Below, in pieces: positions 36,601 through 49,600 of a stretch of 64,000 nt of DNA (the stretch's first letter is position 1; each line of letters starts with the position of its first letter). Below the pieces are notes generated by a model. That model worked only from the letters and a program-made list of their open reading frames with translations, was not told where the DNA came from and did no database searches. The position numbers were made by a program, and so were the translations under genes. Source of the stretch: Onchocerca volvulus (taxonomy: Eukaryota > Nematoda > Chromadorea > Rhabditida > Onchocercidae); contig HG738140.1 of NCBI GenBank assembly GCA_000499405.2, positions 4,548,008 through 4,612,007 of the forward strand, in the 5' to 3' direction.

Positions 36601-39600
36601 ATGAAACAAAAAATATTATCCGTTTTTTTTCACATATTGTTGAAAATAGAAATTTTAATTTTTTGTTGAAATCTTTGAATTTCAAACGAATAATTTGATG
36701 AAAACAATCAATAATTCAACATATTATGTATTTGAATTTAAAAGTATATAATTCGAAAACTTTTTTAACTAAAAATGATATTTCATTTAATAAAAATTAC
36801 AAAAAATATTTTGTATTTTTTGTAAAAAAAAAAATCTCATAAGAGTAGTATATCTATCTTCACTGATATTTTTTTGCTTATTCGATTAATTAATTGACTA
36901 AATTTAAATTTTATTTTTAATTTTATAAATGAAAACGACGAATTATTTTTAAATGGAAAAAAAAAGGAAAAGTAAAATGATTGAAATGAAAAATTTAGCA
37001 AGGGTAAATTTCGTTGAACTTTAGTCCTTTTGACGGCATGAAGCAATGAAGAAAGAAAGGTCATGAAACAGAAAGGTCATTTGCAAGCGATAAATATTTG
37101 CAACATTTTTAATATTTGATTCATTTGTAATGTAAATAAATCAAATAAATACTATGAATAGCTAAAATATTGAAAGAAAAAAAGAAGTTTTTATAAAATA
37201 TCAGTTTAATAAGTAAAAATAAATAAATTGATTAATTTAGGTAAATAAGTAAATAAATAGGAAATAAATGAATAAATTAAATAAGTAAATTTTTATAATA
37301 TATCAGTTTAATAAGTAAAAATATATCAATTAATTAATTTAAGTAAATAAGTAAATTTTTTATAAAACATCAGCTTAATTTTTTTTTTTTAAATTTCTAA
37401 TAATTAAATAAATAAGAAATAAATGAATTAAATAAGTAAGTAAGTAAATATTTATAAATTATTAAACTGATATATTTAAAATAAGTAAATAAATAAGTAA
37501 ATTAAATAAGTAAATATTTTTTTTTTATAAGTTAAATAAGTAAATATTTATAAAATATCAGCTTAATAAGTAAATTGATGAAAAAAATATTTCTTAATTA
37601 TTAGAATTTAAATAACAAATTATATCATGTTAAATAAATGATTTTATTCGAATTATGCTGTATTAATAAAAAAATTGAATTATTCTTCAAATAAGGTAAA
37701 TTATTTTAAGCAATCAAGAAAAATAAGTAAAGAAATAATTAATTAATTAAAATAGATTGGGTGGATATATGATATTTAGATTTACTAACAAACAAATAAA
37801 TTAATTAATCAAAGAGGGAAAAAATAAACAAATTTTAATAAATTATCAAAAAATCAATAAAAACTAATATGCTTTTCTTGCTGCAAGAAATTGTTGGTAA
37901 TTTGTAAAGTGATATGCTTTCCTTCCGGTAGTGATAAATCATTATCAATTAATGAAACAATATGCATTACTTCCGGCGAAAAATTGCAATTAATTAATGA
38001 CAGAATATACTTTTTTACTTGCAAGAAATTATCACTAATTATCATTACTTATTATTAATCAAGAACACAGTATTGCATTGTTTCTGGTAAAAAATTATCA
38101 TTAAGTGATTAAAAAAAAAAAAAAAAGGAAAACATGCTTTTCTTCTAGCAAGGAATTATCATTAGTTGATAAAACAAAACAAAAAATTATCATCAATTAA
38201 TGAAATATATTAATGCATTTGCTTCCGGTGAGAAATTATCATTAAAATGATAAAAAAATATGGTTTTCTTTCTAGCAAAATTTATCATTAATTAATTAAT
38301 TAATTAATTATCTTTTTTTCTTTTCTAGCAAATATTATTCTGTCAATCGATCCGACGAATAAATTGTGTGGTTGGTCGAACAGAACGACATGAGATTGCA
38401 TATATTGCTCGAGAACCATCCGGTCAAGTTTATCGACGATTATGCCATTTGTTCCGAACAAAATCATCACGACAAGTCTGAATTTTTATTTTTCTTTTTT
38501 TGTATCTTTTGTTTTTCTTGTGGAATTTTAATAAATAATTCTGTCAATGGCAAAAATCCCACTTTTTTTAACGTTATTACATAGAAATAAACAAGCTTAA
38601 CATGAAATAATTGATATTTAAATACTTAAATTTTAATTTTAATTGGTAAATGATAATTTGAGAAAATAAAAAAGAAAAGAAGCAAAGAAATAGGCACTTT
38701 TATTATAAAAAATTTTGACAATTAATTCTTTCAGCTGCAATAAATTTGTCAAAAAGCAGCTAGTATTTAAGTATTTAAATTTGAATTGATAGATGAAAAT
38801 TTGAAGAAATAGAAAAGAAAAAAAAAGCAAAGAAATAGGAATTTTTTATAAAAAATTTTGATAAATAATTCTTCCAGCTACAATAAATTTCTCAAAAAGT
38901 AGCTAATATTTTAGTATTTAAATTTTAATTGATAAATGAAAATTGAGTAAATACTTAAAAAAAAGGTCAAATGTATATAAAAATTTTATTAATGAAATTT
39001 TTGTACCAAATACCATTTTTCCATCATACAAATTAATTTTGTATTATTAATCCTCAGAAAAAATATTTATATTAAAAGTATTTGTTTTAAAATTTTTTAG
39101 TATTTTATCAAAATTCAAGCTTCATTGATCAGAAAAAAAATGGAGATAAATAAACAAAAAATTTGTAAACTACTGGGAGAAAGGGGGGGAGAGAGAGAGA
39201 GAAAGAGACAGAGAGAATTAAATTATCATATATCATTACAAAAAAATTATCACTACTGAATGAATTTTTCAGTTTGATAAAAAGAAATAAATTTTGCTAA
39301 AAAGGATATATTTCAAAAATTTTCTTGACATTTCATCAAAAATTTAACCTTCACTATTTTATTACTTAATTGAGAATTTATTCACGAAATTGTTACCATT
39401 AATTAATTATCATTCATTATTGATGGTGACCAAATCATTATATCGAAATAATTAATTAATTTATTTGTATATGAATAATAGTATCGTCGAATGAAACTAT
39501 TCAACCATCTGTTTTGATCATTTATTTAAAGAAATGAAATAAACAAAAAAATATGTTAGTAATGGTTAAATGTCAAGATTATTTTATGATTTATTGATAA

Positions 39601-41114
39601 TATTATTTCATAAATTTATTGATTGATCAGTATTTCGAAATTTGTCAGTAATTTTGGAATTATAAATTGTTAAGATTGTTTTGCTAATATATTTGAAATA
39701 AAATATCAAATTAGAATTTGATCGAAATTTTATTGCATTAAATTTGACCATTTACATTACGCTAATCAATATTTAAATTTCATTTTAATTTGATTCAATG
39801 TTTATCTTTAAAATATATGTAACATATATATAGCAGTATTTGATTAATATATTAGCCAAAAATTTTGATTTATTAGCAAAATAAGTGCAAAATTTAAAAC
39901 TTGAAATTAATTTTTTTTTTCTTTTTCGAATTCAAATAATTTCTTTGATAATAACGAAAATGATTTTTCTTTTTTTTTTTTGTTATATACAGAAAAAAAT
40001 TAGTATAAAAATATGAAAAATTGATGATTAGTTTTTTCTGTAATGATATAAATAAAATAGAAGTATTAAATATAGTTCAAATAATTTCTGTCCTAAATGA
40101 ACTTTGAACTTTTTCATATTGAAAAAATTAACGAAAAATAATTCTTCTTAAAGTTGATAATAATTCGAAATTCTTCTAAATTGTAAAGTTGATAAATTTT
40201 AAGGAAATTAATCTAGTCAAGATAAAAGAGCGGAAGAATAAAAAGTAGAAAAAGAGGGAGAGACAGAGGGAGAGAGAGAGAGAGAGATCCATTTTTAAGC
40301 AACTTGTTTACGTAAACAATTATCGATACTCGATTGTTATTTACATCAAACATCTCTTCTTATCTATCGCAATTCCCCTCATTCCGATTCTCTTTGCTTT
40401 GTTTATTATGCATTCTTAAAATGTCATTTCCTTTTCTCTTCCAAATTTCACTTTTTTTTCTTTTTTATATTTAAATTTTGAAATTAAATATATCAAATAT
40501 AAATTACTTAAATCAAATATATTTAAATTTATTATTCAAATTAAAAATATTATTTTAAAAAGTTAAATATATATATTTTTATCTTTTAAATTTTAAATAC
40601 TAACTAATAGGATAGGTTAAGTTTTCTAGATTGAGTATTTTTTTCTTTTTTTTTTTTATTGAGTTGATATTTTAAGTTATGTATGTATATTTAGATGAAG
40701 TAAACTGATAAGTTAGGTACTTTTTTTTTCTTTTTATTCGCTTTGCAATATTTATATTTCGCATTAAGTAATTATATTAATTTTTTCATTTCAAATATTA
40801 TATCAAAAATTTTTGAAAAATTTTCACGTAAAATTTTCAGGTAGAAGAAATTGAATCGATTCTCGAGAATGCTTTTCAAGCATCAGCATTAATTCGACCA
40901 TTATCACCATCAACAATTCAAAAATCAAAATTATCACATTTTGTTATATCACCATCACCATCACCACCACCAACAACAACACCAACAATTCATTCGTCAC
41001 AAAAACGTAATTCGGTTATTCCAACAATTATTCCTTCAACATCATCAACATCATCATCATCCAATCATTATCATCATTATCATCATCGTCAACAACAACA
41101 ACAACAAGAACAGC

Positions 41115-41154
<40 letters not shown>

Positions 41155-41188
41155 GCAACAGCAACAACATCAACAACATCAACAACAT

Positions 41189-41220
<32 letters not shown>

Positions 41221-44200
41221 GCAACAACAACAATGTAAATTACATATAACTTCATCGATACTTCTAAATCGACTTTTTGGTAAATTACGGCCTGATATTA
41301 ACTCGAACAATAAGGAAAATACAACAACAATAAAAACACCATCATCGATAACAAATAAACAACGTCGACGACCTGTTAGCGCTGTATTTAGTCAAGCTTT
41401 ACATCGACTTTCATCTGCTTCTGTTTACAATAAAAGGGTATTTATTGAAATTTTCCATTTTTTTTTAAATTAATTTTTTAAAAAATCAAAAATTGATAGA
41501 TGAAAATCAGAAGTAATGACAAAAATATTATTGATTTACTAGTAACTTAATAATTATTTTTAATATTTACGAGGTGATAGTATTATTTTTATTATCATCA
41601 TCATTTTTGTTGATAATATTTGTTATCACAAGAACTTATGATAGTGATAACGACGACGAAAATTATTGTAAGAACAAAATATTATCAGCAAAAATGATGA
41701 TAAAAATAACATGATTGACAAAAATAATAGATTAAAATATTGATAACAATAATAATAATAATAATAGTTTTATTAATAATAACATCGCTGATAATAATGA
41801 TTGTGATAATAGCTGTAATAATCATGATGATAATAATAATCTTAGAAAACATAAACATCTCAAATGTTATTTTAATTGGGAAAAAATGCTAAAATTGATT
41901 AGCATTGTTATATTGAAATATAACTAAATTGACGAAAAACAATATATGCAAGAAAATCACGAAGTATTGGAATATAAAAACTAAAATTATGTAATTTATA
42001 TTAGAAATTCTTGTCGGAATTTAAATAGTAAAATTTCAGATTAGATTTTAATTATCTATTAAACATCTAAATGAAATATTATAACATGGTAATAAGTGAT
42101 AATAATAATGATAACAGTGATATTATATATTTCAATAAACTTTTCATTTATATTCTTTCTGATAAGTAATCTTCTATTTTCTGATAAAAATGAATTATCA
42201 ACAATCATTTCCTTTGATTCATGCGCTATTTATGTCAACAGATAGTAATTAATAATTAAATTAATATTAATGCTATTAATTAGCGATTAACAAATATTAA
42301 TGCCAAATATTTATCATTAACATAATTTGTACATTTTTGAATAAAATCTTATATTTATTACTTTTCAAATGATATATCAAATAAAATTTTTTTTTATGAT
42401 TTGAAAAAATTATTATTTAAGTAAATTTTTTTTGAAAATAAAAAAGAATTAAACAAATTTCTAAATTGATTTAATTTGTAGTACAAGAAAAAAAGAAGAA
42501 ATATTTTTAATTTAAATTTTCCATTCAATAATATATTGGAAATTGTTGATAATTATATAATTTCTCGAGTAATTTTTACTACTTTCATTTTTCTAAATTT
42601 TCAGCTGATTAATGCATTTCCAATTAAAGTTAATAATTCCTTGCTAATTTCAATAGCTCATTAATTAATAGCCGTAATTATTCATTGCCGATTTAAAATA
42701 TATAAATGATTTGAAGCATTTAAAAGTAAGAGAGTTATGATTAATAATCGTGCAATTGAAGATTTTTAAATTTCACATCATAAATTTAAATTTTGAATAA
42801 ATTGAATTTCGATTCATAAAATTTATGGGTTATTTGACCATCATCGTCAATTATTAATTAGCGATTAATTAATAGAATGGTTGATCCTACAAGATTTCCT
42901 CCTTTTTTTTTTTGAGGAAACATTTTTGATATAATTAAGCTTAATTTCGAAGCTTTTAGAAGTAAATAACTAGGATAATTTTATCGGAATATCATTTCTG
43001 ATTAATAATAATAATTAATCAATCAAACGAAGTTAATCAATTGAATCACAAAACATACAGGAAAAAATTTCATTTAATTAACGAAAATTAAATAAGTCAA
43101 TGAATTATAGTTTTATCACGTATCTTATTTTGATAATTTAATCATGAATTTGTTGTCTTAATCAAATAAGAATTTAAATAATTTAATATCAGTGAATTTT
43201 AAATTTTCAATTAAATTTTAAATTTATAAATTCGAAATAGTTTTTCTTTTCTGCAATTACTGTTGCAGGAAAAAAAAAAATTTAACTTTAACATAATTCG
43301 TAATTTTTCGATAACTTTCCCAAATTTAATTATTGCATGACCTTTGTTAGTCCCCAATTAAGATAATGACACATTAATTATCTCTCTCGATAATTACTGT
43401 AATTGCATATAGCACAAAAATAAATTGCATCATTATTTTAAGATATGATTATTGTATTTGTTTGCATCATAAAAATCCTTTCAAAAATATTTTTCGAATT
43501 TTTGGACAAAAAAAATTCAATACAATTTCACTAATTTTGAATATATTTGATTATTAATTTCTAATTAATTTCTAGTTTTAATTAATTTAATTTTTAGTTT
43601 TCATCAAGTGATACATCACAAAAACTGGAAAGGCCCGTATCATTTTATCAAGAATCATCATCATCATTAATTCCTATTAACGAAATTATCACAAAATCAA
43701 CCAAATCACAACATCGTCGATCTTCCAATTTTGAACGCATTTCTACACCACAAACTTTTACAGTAATCATAATTTCTAATTAAATATTTGATAAATAAAA
43801 TATTTGGAAATTTTATAAATTTAAAATTCTTTTCAACTTTTTTCCTTTCGGAAAAAAGATTTAATAAAAAAAAAAAAAAAAAATTGGCTTTTTTCTCGGA
43901 AATAAATTTAATTTAATAAGTTTAATGATTTAATTTAATTTAACTTATTTCAGAATATACAGGAAGAGATTTTTCATCCAATTCGTCATACTCAAACAAC
44001 TCTATCATTATGTTATGATGAACGTTTGTAAGTTGGCAAAATTGTTTTTTTTTTTCTTTTTCTTGAAAAAAATAAAAATAAAAATAAAGAATTAATGAAA
44101 TAAATAAATTTATACGTGTTTCATCATTCTTTTCTAAAATTAAAATTTTTAATTTAAATCATAATTGAAGTAAATTGAAGTATTTGATCACGAAAAAAAT

Positions 44201-45832
44201 GGTTGAGCAATGAACCGATTAATTGAAAATTAATTAACTGGAAATGGAATCATTTGGAATTGTATTGCTGCAATTAATTAAAATGGCTTAGATTGGAATT
44301 TTACAAAAGTGAAAGAAAAAAAAATGACCGATGAAAATTAGGAGAAAAATTTTTTTTTCGTCAACAAAAATTTATAAAACTTATAAAAAATGCAATTTCA
44401 TCCCGCATTTTTGAAAATTTTTCTTCAAAATTTTCTTTTTCTTAACAGTCATCGATCTATTTTTATCAATTTATAATAGAAAATTAAATTTCATCAATTG
44501 TTTCTCTAAATTTTTAAGATATAATATGAAAATTTATGTAAACAAATGATTTTCATTTGAAATTTTCAAAGGAATTGAGCAATTGTGTTATAGTTTATAA
44601 TTTTCAAAATTCGTAAAACTTTTCAAAAATTTTTCAAACTTCTTTTTTTTGAAATGATAAAAATTGAAATTATTTGTAGGACCGAATGGATCTATCCAAT
44701 TGATGAAACATTGGAAAAACAATTGGAACAAGTGGCATATTTCTGTAAAACAGCTCATCGGTTAGTATAGAAAAGGTTTAAAAAAAAAAAAAAAAATGTA
44801 ATAATATTTGACCTGAGCAATTAAACGGGGTCAAGAAAGTAATTTGCATAGTTCATGACCTTTGAACTTTACTATCAGCTTTTTTTTTACTGTGTCCAAA
44901 ATAGCTACTAGCAATAATTAAATCAATAAAAACTGTGATTGAAAATTGATAATCATAGAAATTATCATTTAATAAGTGAAATGAAATTAAATGATTCACA
45001 TATGATAATAATTATTATTATTGATTCAATAGTAATCAAGTTAATTTAAAATGAAAAATTTTTTAAATAGTTCGAATGAAATGCATGAATCAATGATTTG
45101 TAATTATTATGTATAATTAATAATCACTTTAATTAATAATAATTTATAATTAATGCTTATTATTCTCCAAATATCTGGCAAAATTCATTCATACATTTAT
45201 TTATACTTTTGCATGAAATATTTTCTCTATTATCATCGTTGAATTTTGTTTCAAAAATAAATAAAATGATTAGAATTTTTGAAATTTCAAAAAATTTGAA
45301 TTTTTAAAATTACAGGAATCGAATCATAGGTGCATTATTGGCGCAACCTGAAGGAGCATTTGTTGTTCGTTTTTCGGAATCTAGGCGAAAATGTTTGGCA
45401 TTAAGTGTTCGAGTACCATTTCGATATAATCCAGCTGGCATATCACATTATTTGATTATTCGAAATGATAATGGATTCAAATTAAGGGTATCATTTTTTT
45501 CATAATTTTCTCCGAGAATTCATAATATTCAGGATTCTGATTTTTTTAGAAAAAATTCAATTAACTTATCAAAAAAGCCTTCAAAAATAAAAATGTATTA
45601 TTTGAATTTTTTTTTTTTTTAATTTCAAATTTTACAGGGTTCCAATAAATACTTCCAATCAATACCTATGCTTGTAACACATCATTCGGTGATGCCCGAA
45701 CAACTTCCATGTCGTTTAATATTTGTAAATTGGGGTAATATGTGGAAATATAATGAAATGAATAATAATTACGACTATCCACCTTGTGAGCAAGTAGAAT
45801 GTTCAAATGAAATATTCAAGCATAATCGGTGA
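30680..45832 (+). CDS. PTB-SH2 adaptor protein, SHC-like, with polyQ linker (5' end not found)
   Basis: Eight exons join in phase: 30680-30823, 38329-38475, 40841-41437, 43598-43762, 43954-44027, 44680-44760, 45316-45487, 45638-45832, giving 524 residues after a missing N-terminus. SHC-type adaptors bind phosphotyrosine through two domains and link receptors to Ras/MAPK. Residues 1-115 look like a PTB domain: it starts WLGSFP, has a VSGVKVCTIDDE strand pair, HEIAYIAREP and CHLFRT, and ends in the helix VEEIESILENAFQ. A long linker follows with Ser/Pro-rich sequence, a 48-codon Gln-rich run (41090-41233) and KQRRRPVSAV. The SH2 domain is C-terminal: WIYPIDETLEKQL, FVVRFSES (with the phosphate-binding Arg), ISHYLI and the final VTHHSV. 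The order PTB then SH2 matches SHC and not tensin. The stop at 45830-45832 is certain; the start is not. The first intron is 7.5 kb. Confidence 0.8.
33655..34270. repeat. Diverged direct and inverted repeat field
   Basis: Variants of ctttcaattattacagtaat followed by aaaagtat recur near 33701, 33819, 33961 and 34057. An inverted version (cttttattactgtaa) lies at 33867 and 33890. The unit is roughly 120-130 bases and strongly diverged. Confidence 0.6.
34524..34818. repeat. Opposed purine and pyrimidine tracts
   Basis: A gaga/gaaa tract at about 34524-34583 and its approximate reverse complement, cttt/ctct, at about 34780-34818 flank a 200-base core in the adaptor intron; the two could pair into a long stem. 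Confidence 0.6.
35665..35970. repeat. Two-copy ~190-bp intronic duplication
   Basis: The block beginning gataattaaatttgaatttacagtaatgg near 35670 recurs, diverged, near 35859 with gacaattaaatttgatttta, and both continue into a shared ttatttcaaatttttattca. Confidence 0.65.
37190..37570. repeat. Repeat field of (aaataagt)-like units
   Basis: Repeated tataaaatatcagtttaataagtaaa phrases near 37195, 37295, 37360 and 37552 are separated by aaataagtaaat runs, giving a larger repeat of roughly 65-110 bases. Confidence 0.65.
37860..38328 (+). repeat. Tandem array of splice-acceptor-like units ending at a real acceptor
   Basis: About nine diverged copies of a ~50-60-base unit whose core is gcttttcttctagcaagaaa followed by ttatcattaattgat. 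Cores are near 37871, 37917, 37965, 38009, 38073, 38137, 38216, 38263 and 38317. The copies at 38137 (ttcttctagcaagg) and 38263 (ctttctagcaaaa) keep an intact ctag-caa acceptor, while others have mutated it (ctgcaag, ccggtag). The last copy supplies the acceptor of the exon at 38329. Confidence 0.7.
38476..40840. other. Intron of the adaptor gene
   Basis: AT-rich intron. It holds a two- to three-copy ~140-base tandem repeat at about 38622-38945, recognisable by aaagcaaagaaatagg and ctgcaataaatttgtcaaaa variants, and purine-rich (ga)n tracts at 39180-39215 and 40252-40287. No gene seen. Confidence 0.7.
38622..38945. repeat. ~140-bp tandem duplication, two and a half copies
   Basis: Copies begin near tatttaaatacttaaatttt (38608), 38765 and 38915, each followed by an aattgat-aaatgaaaa stretch; the first two are complete, with a gcaaagaaatagg core at 38682 and 38827. 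Confidence 0.75.
41090..41233 (+). repeat. Coding CAA/CAG repeat (polyglutamine with His)
   Basis: Forty-eight in-frame codons in the adaptor linker: 42 Gln (mostly caa), 5 His (cat) and 1 Glu. The reading frame is fixed by the flanking exons, so the Asn- and Val-rich frames over the same DNA are not real. Preceding His/Ser codons (cat, tca) extend the low-complexity segment to about 41035. Confidence 0.92.
41438..43597. other. Intron of the adaptor gene
   Basis: AT-rich intron with gataataat-type microsatellite patches and a large imperfect hairpin at 41582-41711. No gene seen. Confidence 0.7.
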
Positions 45833-46624
45833 TTAATTTTGTTCAAATCTGTTAAAGCAATTGTAATAAGAAAAATAATTTATTAATTTGGTATAATTTA
45901 ATTTGAAGAAATTCATGTTCCAGAATCTTAAGATTCAATGTATATTCATGGTATTTATATTCATTGCAAAATGTAAGAAAGTAATATTTATATTTATTTG
46001 TTTCGAAAAATTTATGTTATAAATTTTTTGTTGTAAAAAAATTGATGTAATTTATTAAAGAATATGTTAAATTATATAGAGTTTTTTATTCTGAATAAAT
46101 ATTAAATCAATTGGTAATGTTTAATATTTTGATCGTATAAAAAATTGTAAATGGAATGCACTTTCATTGGCCAACATCTTATACCTTGTAGAAAAAGAAA
46201 GAGTAATATTTAGAATGAAATGAACATATCTTTTTGCACAGAAAACAAGCAATATCTATTGAGATGATTAAAATTTGATAGCAAACAAGAAATAATGATA
46301 AAGCAGGAAAATTATGCATAAATATATAAAAGTAAACAGTTAACAGTAATTATGCGCAGATATATAAAACTATACAATTAATACCAAATATTCCTTATTT
46401 CTGCATTTATGGAGAAAATAAATTAATAAGCAAATAAATTTTGGAATAGGAATGTAAATTAGAGTGGAATCTAATTAATTTCAAAATTATGTTAGCAATT
46501 TAGTCAATTTTAAAATGCACCGGATACGTTAATACCGACAATGTCACCATCAGTATAACATATTCACTAATATCAATATTCATGCTACAGTCATTTATCG
46601 AATAAATAGATAAAAAATAAAATA
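45833..46624. other. Convergent intergenic region
   Basis: Spacer between the stop codons of the adaptor gene (+) and the FYVE gene (-). A possible poly(A) signal for the adaptor gene, aataaa, is at 46094-46099. No gene seen. Confidence 0.6.
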
Positions 46625-49600
46625 TTATGGATTTGGTCGAACTGAAATCAAACCCATGTGAAGTTCAGCATGAAAGCCGATTGTTATGTATGAGCAAATG
46701 GTGAATAAGCCTGGTACTATCTGCAAATAAATTCACATAAATTCATAACTGACACAATAAAAAGAAATAAACATTAATCTATTGTTTAGAAAATGTATGT
46801 GAACTTTAGAAGTATCCATAAAGATACTGCAATCATCTCATTATTAGTTATATATTAGAAAAGATATTATAATAATGAAAATATCAATTTGCTAATAACA
46901 ATTATCAATACAAACCTGATAATCTAGAAAATCCGACCATGCAGCAAATTCTTTTTCCAGACCAGGCCAAGGCTGTGTCCTATATTCAGCATCCTCTGTA
47001 GTGATACGAATACGAAAGAAGATATGCCTAAAAGGAGATATTTGAAATGTATTCAGCATATCTTCTCATATAATTTAAGCTATTAATCATATCATCAAAC
47101 CGTCCCGATTAATCAATGGACCGTATCTCCCAGTAATAAGGTACTGAAACACAATCAACCATTGGCTTCCTAAAAGAAACTACATCTTCGATTTCACCAA
47201 CTAATAAAAATCAATATCTTTCATTTCACTTGAAATTCTCAGAATTTATTTCATTATTTTGGACTATTTTTGATTGATGCTAGATTTAATTAACATTATT
47301 ATTGGCCTTATCATGGCGAAATTTTCAAATCTAATTTTCGAAAAATAGACAATAATATTTTATGTCTTATTAAAGTTTGTTTGATCTTTGCATTTTTTTA
47401 ATTTTTTTTTCATTCTTTGCATCTTTGATTAGTCTTTGTATGAATTGGAGTAGAATTATAAGAAAAATAAAACAAACCTCAAATCATGTTCTATGAGGGT
47501 GGTGATAAAAGGTGCCAGTGTTGTAGCGATTTGCGCAGCAACTTGCTCACTGACAGTTAAAACTTTTGATTGAACACGTTGGACGAATCGACCTTTTGCA
47601 ACATTATATACACTGATTAGTCTAAGAGACCAATGCACTTGATTTGGTATTGGATATGATGATCCCAGAATTTTTGATTTTTTCAACCCATACTGATAAC
47701 AACCCTATAAGGACCCAGCGAAATAAGTCAAATAAGTAAAAATGAAATAAGTCTAAAAATCCTCGCAAAATACGTTCCTAGACGAAATATTATCAAGTCA
47801 TAAAACGAATTTCGCAATGATATGATTACATACTGCATTCTAATAGAAGTGCTAATCGACAAAACGCACTCATTAAATAGTGTTTAGATAATAAGATATT
47901 AAGATATTAATATTAAAAAAATAAAATCACACTAATGAGCTATATAAATAAGAATTACAAACAATTAAAGAACGATTATCGATTGGAGATACTAATCCAC
48001 CAATAGACTGCTGCGTATAAGAATCATCATTCCACTTAATTGAAAATTTCATTGCGGATGAAATCTGTTCAAAATCTTGCCCAACCGAAAGTGCTTCAAG
48101 AAGTGATTCCATTATATCTGATCGAAAACGAATTGCCATACCGTCCTCCAAAAAATTTGCTTTAAAAAGAAACTAATTCAAGAAGCAAAATAAGATCTCG
48201 TGTAAGAGGAATTTCAAGTAAATGATAAAAGTGCAAGATTATTTGCTACGCGATGGTTAGTAGCTGCAAAATTGTTCTTTAACACGATACATCGATTCTG
48301 CGGAATTTAGAAATAGTATTAGGTAGACAGGTTTCGTTTTCCAAACTGCAAGTCGCGTTGTTGAAGATAACAGATGAAGAAGAGTTTGAATGACGTAACC
48401 AAATAAGTTACGGATGTCTTGCTTCAATCTCAGTTTAAATCACTGTGAAAAAATTAAGAATAAACAGTAGTCCACCATCATTCTTGCCATCATTCACATC
48501 TTCCAAAAAGAAACTAATTAACGAAAATATATCAAATAAACTTACTTCCAAAACATTCACGGCAAATGATTCTCCACCATCTTTCAAAGCTCCATCAATA
48601 ACAATAAAAGAAGCACCAGTTACTACAATATATGTTATTATTTTGAAAACTGAGAAAAGAAAATGAAGCAATTACCTAATACCTTTTCGATCTCCAATGC
48701 CATTTGTGAAAATTTGCGAATTGAAACAGCCGGCATCATCCTGTTTGCAGACAAGATAGCTATCAGCATCAGGACTAAAATCAAGACCCCAAGCGATCAT
48801 ATTTCTATTTGCTTTGATCAGTTTGATGATCTGAAAATTACTTAATAAGTGACTAGCCTTATAAAAATTTCCAATGCGAAGTATTGGAAATTTTTTGCGA
48901 AATATTTTCGTACATTTAACAAATCTGTTGTTTTTATAAATCAAAGACTCTATCAAATCGGCATCTTCATCAATATAAAAATTAACCAGCCAGAAATTCC
49001 ATAAACTACTGAATGCTATGTTAATATCTCCATGAATATCAAATATTTTTAGATTAATATTCTAGTATGTACAAAATATCGCCATATTAATACCATTGTG
49101 GACAAAAAACTTCTGTCAAACGATGTCGTTTTATATCAAAAACGTCATTCACACTCATATCTATTGCCCATCATATCATCAGCAAAAGATAAAAAAGCCA
49201 ACGACATAATATAGTTGCTTGAATAACTTGAACATAAAGATTTTTTATGGTACAAAAACAGAAATTCTGCTTTATATACAAAGAAAAATATTGGATAAGA
49301 AATCATTTAAAAATATATAAAAAGAGCAGAATGATAACTAAACTAAACCTCTTCCAATGCCCAAGTTGGGATAATTAGGATAGATTCGGTGTTATCGCGT
49401 ACCATTAATGTACTACCTAATATAATAGGCATCTGGAAACGCCAATTTCGAAAATCATTGAATATTTTCAAGACGCTTGTATCAAATATTGAATTATATA
49501 CCGGTTCTCGATTAAAATCACTTATAATTGATGTAGGATAAACTGAAACAATGATAATAATACATACTATGTCAGTAAACTTTTGTTTTCAACAGAAACT

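Larger units (their letters stand above)
30824..38328. other. 7.5 kb intron of the adaptor gene
   Basis: AT-rich with many A and T homopolymers; no nested gene seen. Repeats in it: (attga)n near 30912-30940, a diverged repeat field 33655-34270, opposed GA/CT tracts 34524-34818, a ~190-bp two-copy repeat 35665-35970, a (taag/taaa)-rich repeat field 37190-37570, and an acceptor-like array 37860-38328. Confidence 0.7.

Noticed and set aside
40941..41255. Asn-rich + frame and Val-rich - frame
   Set aside because: Other frames of the CAA repeat; the Gln frame is fixed by in-phase PTB and linker exons.
48435..48845. Overlapping + frames in the FYVE gene region
   Set aside because: They overlap exons 15 and 16 in antisense; the minus frames match SARA.
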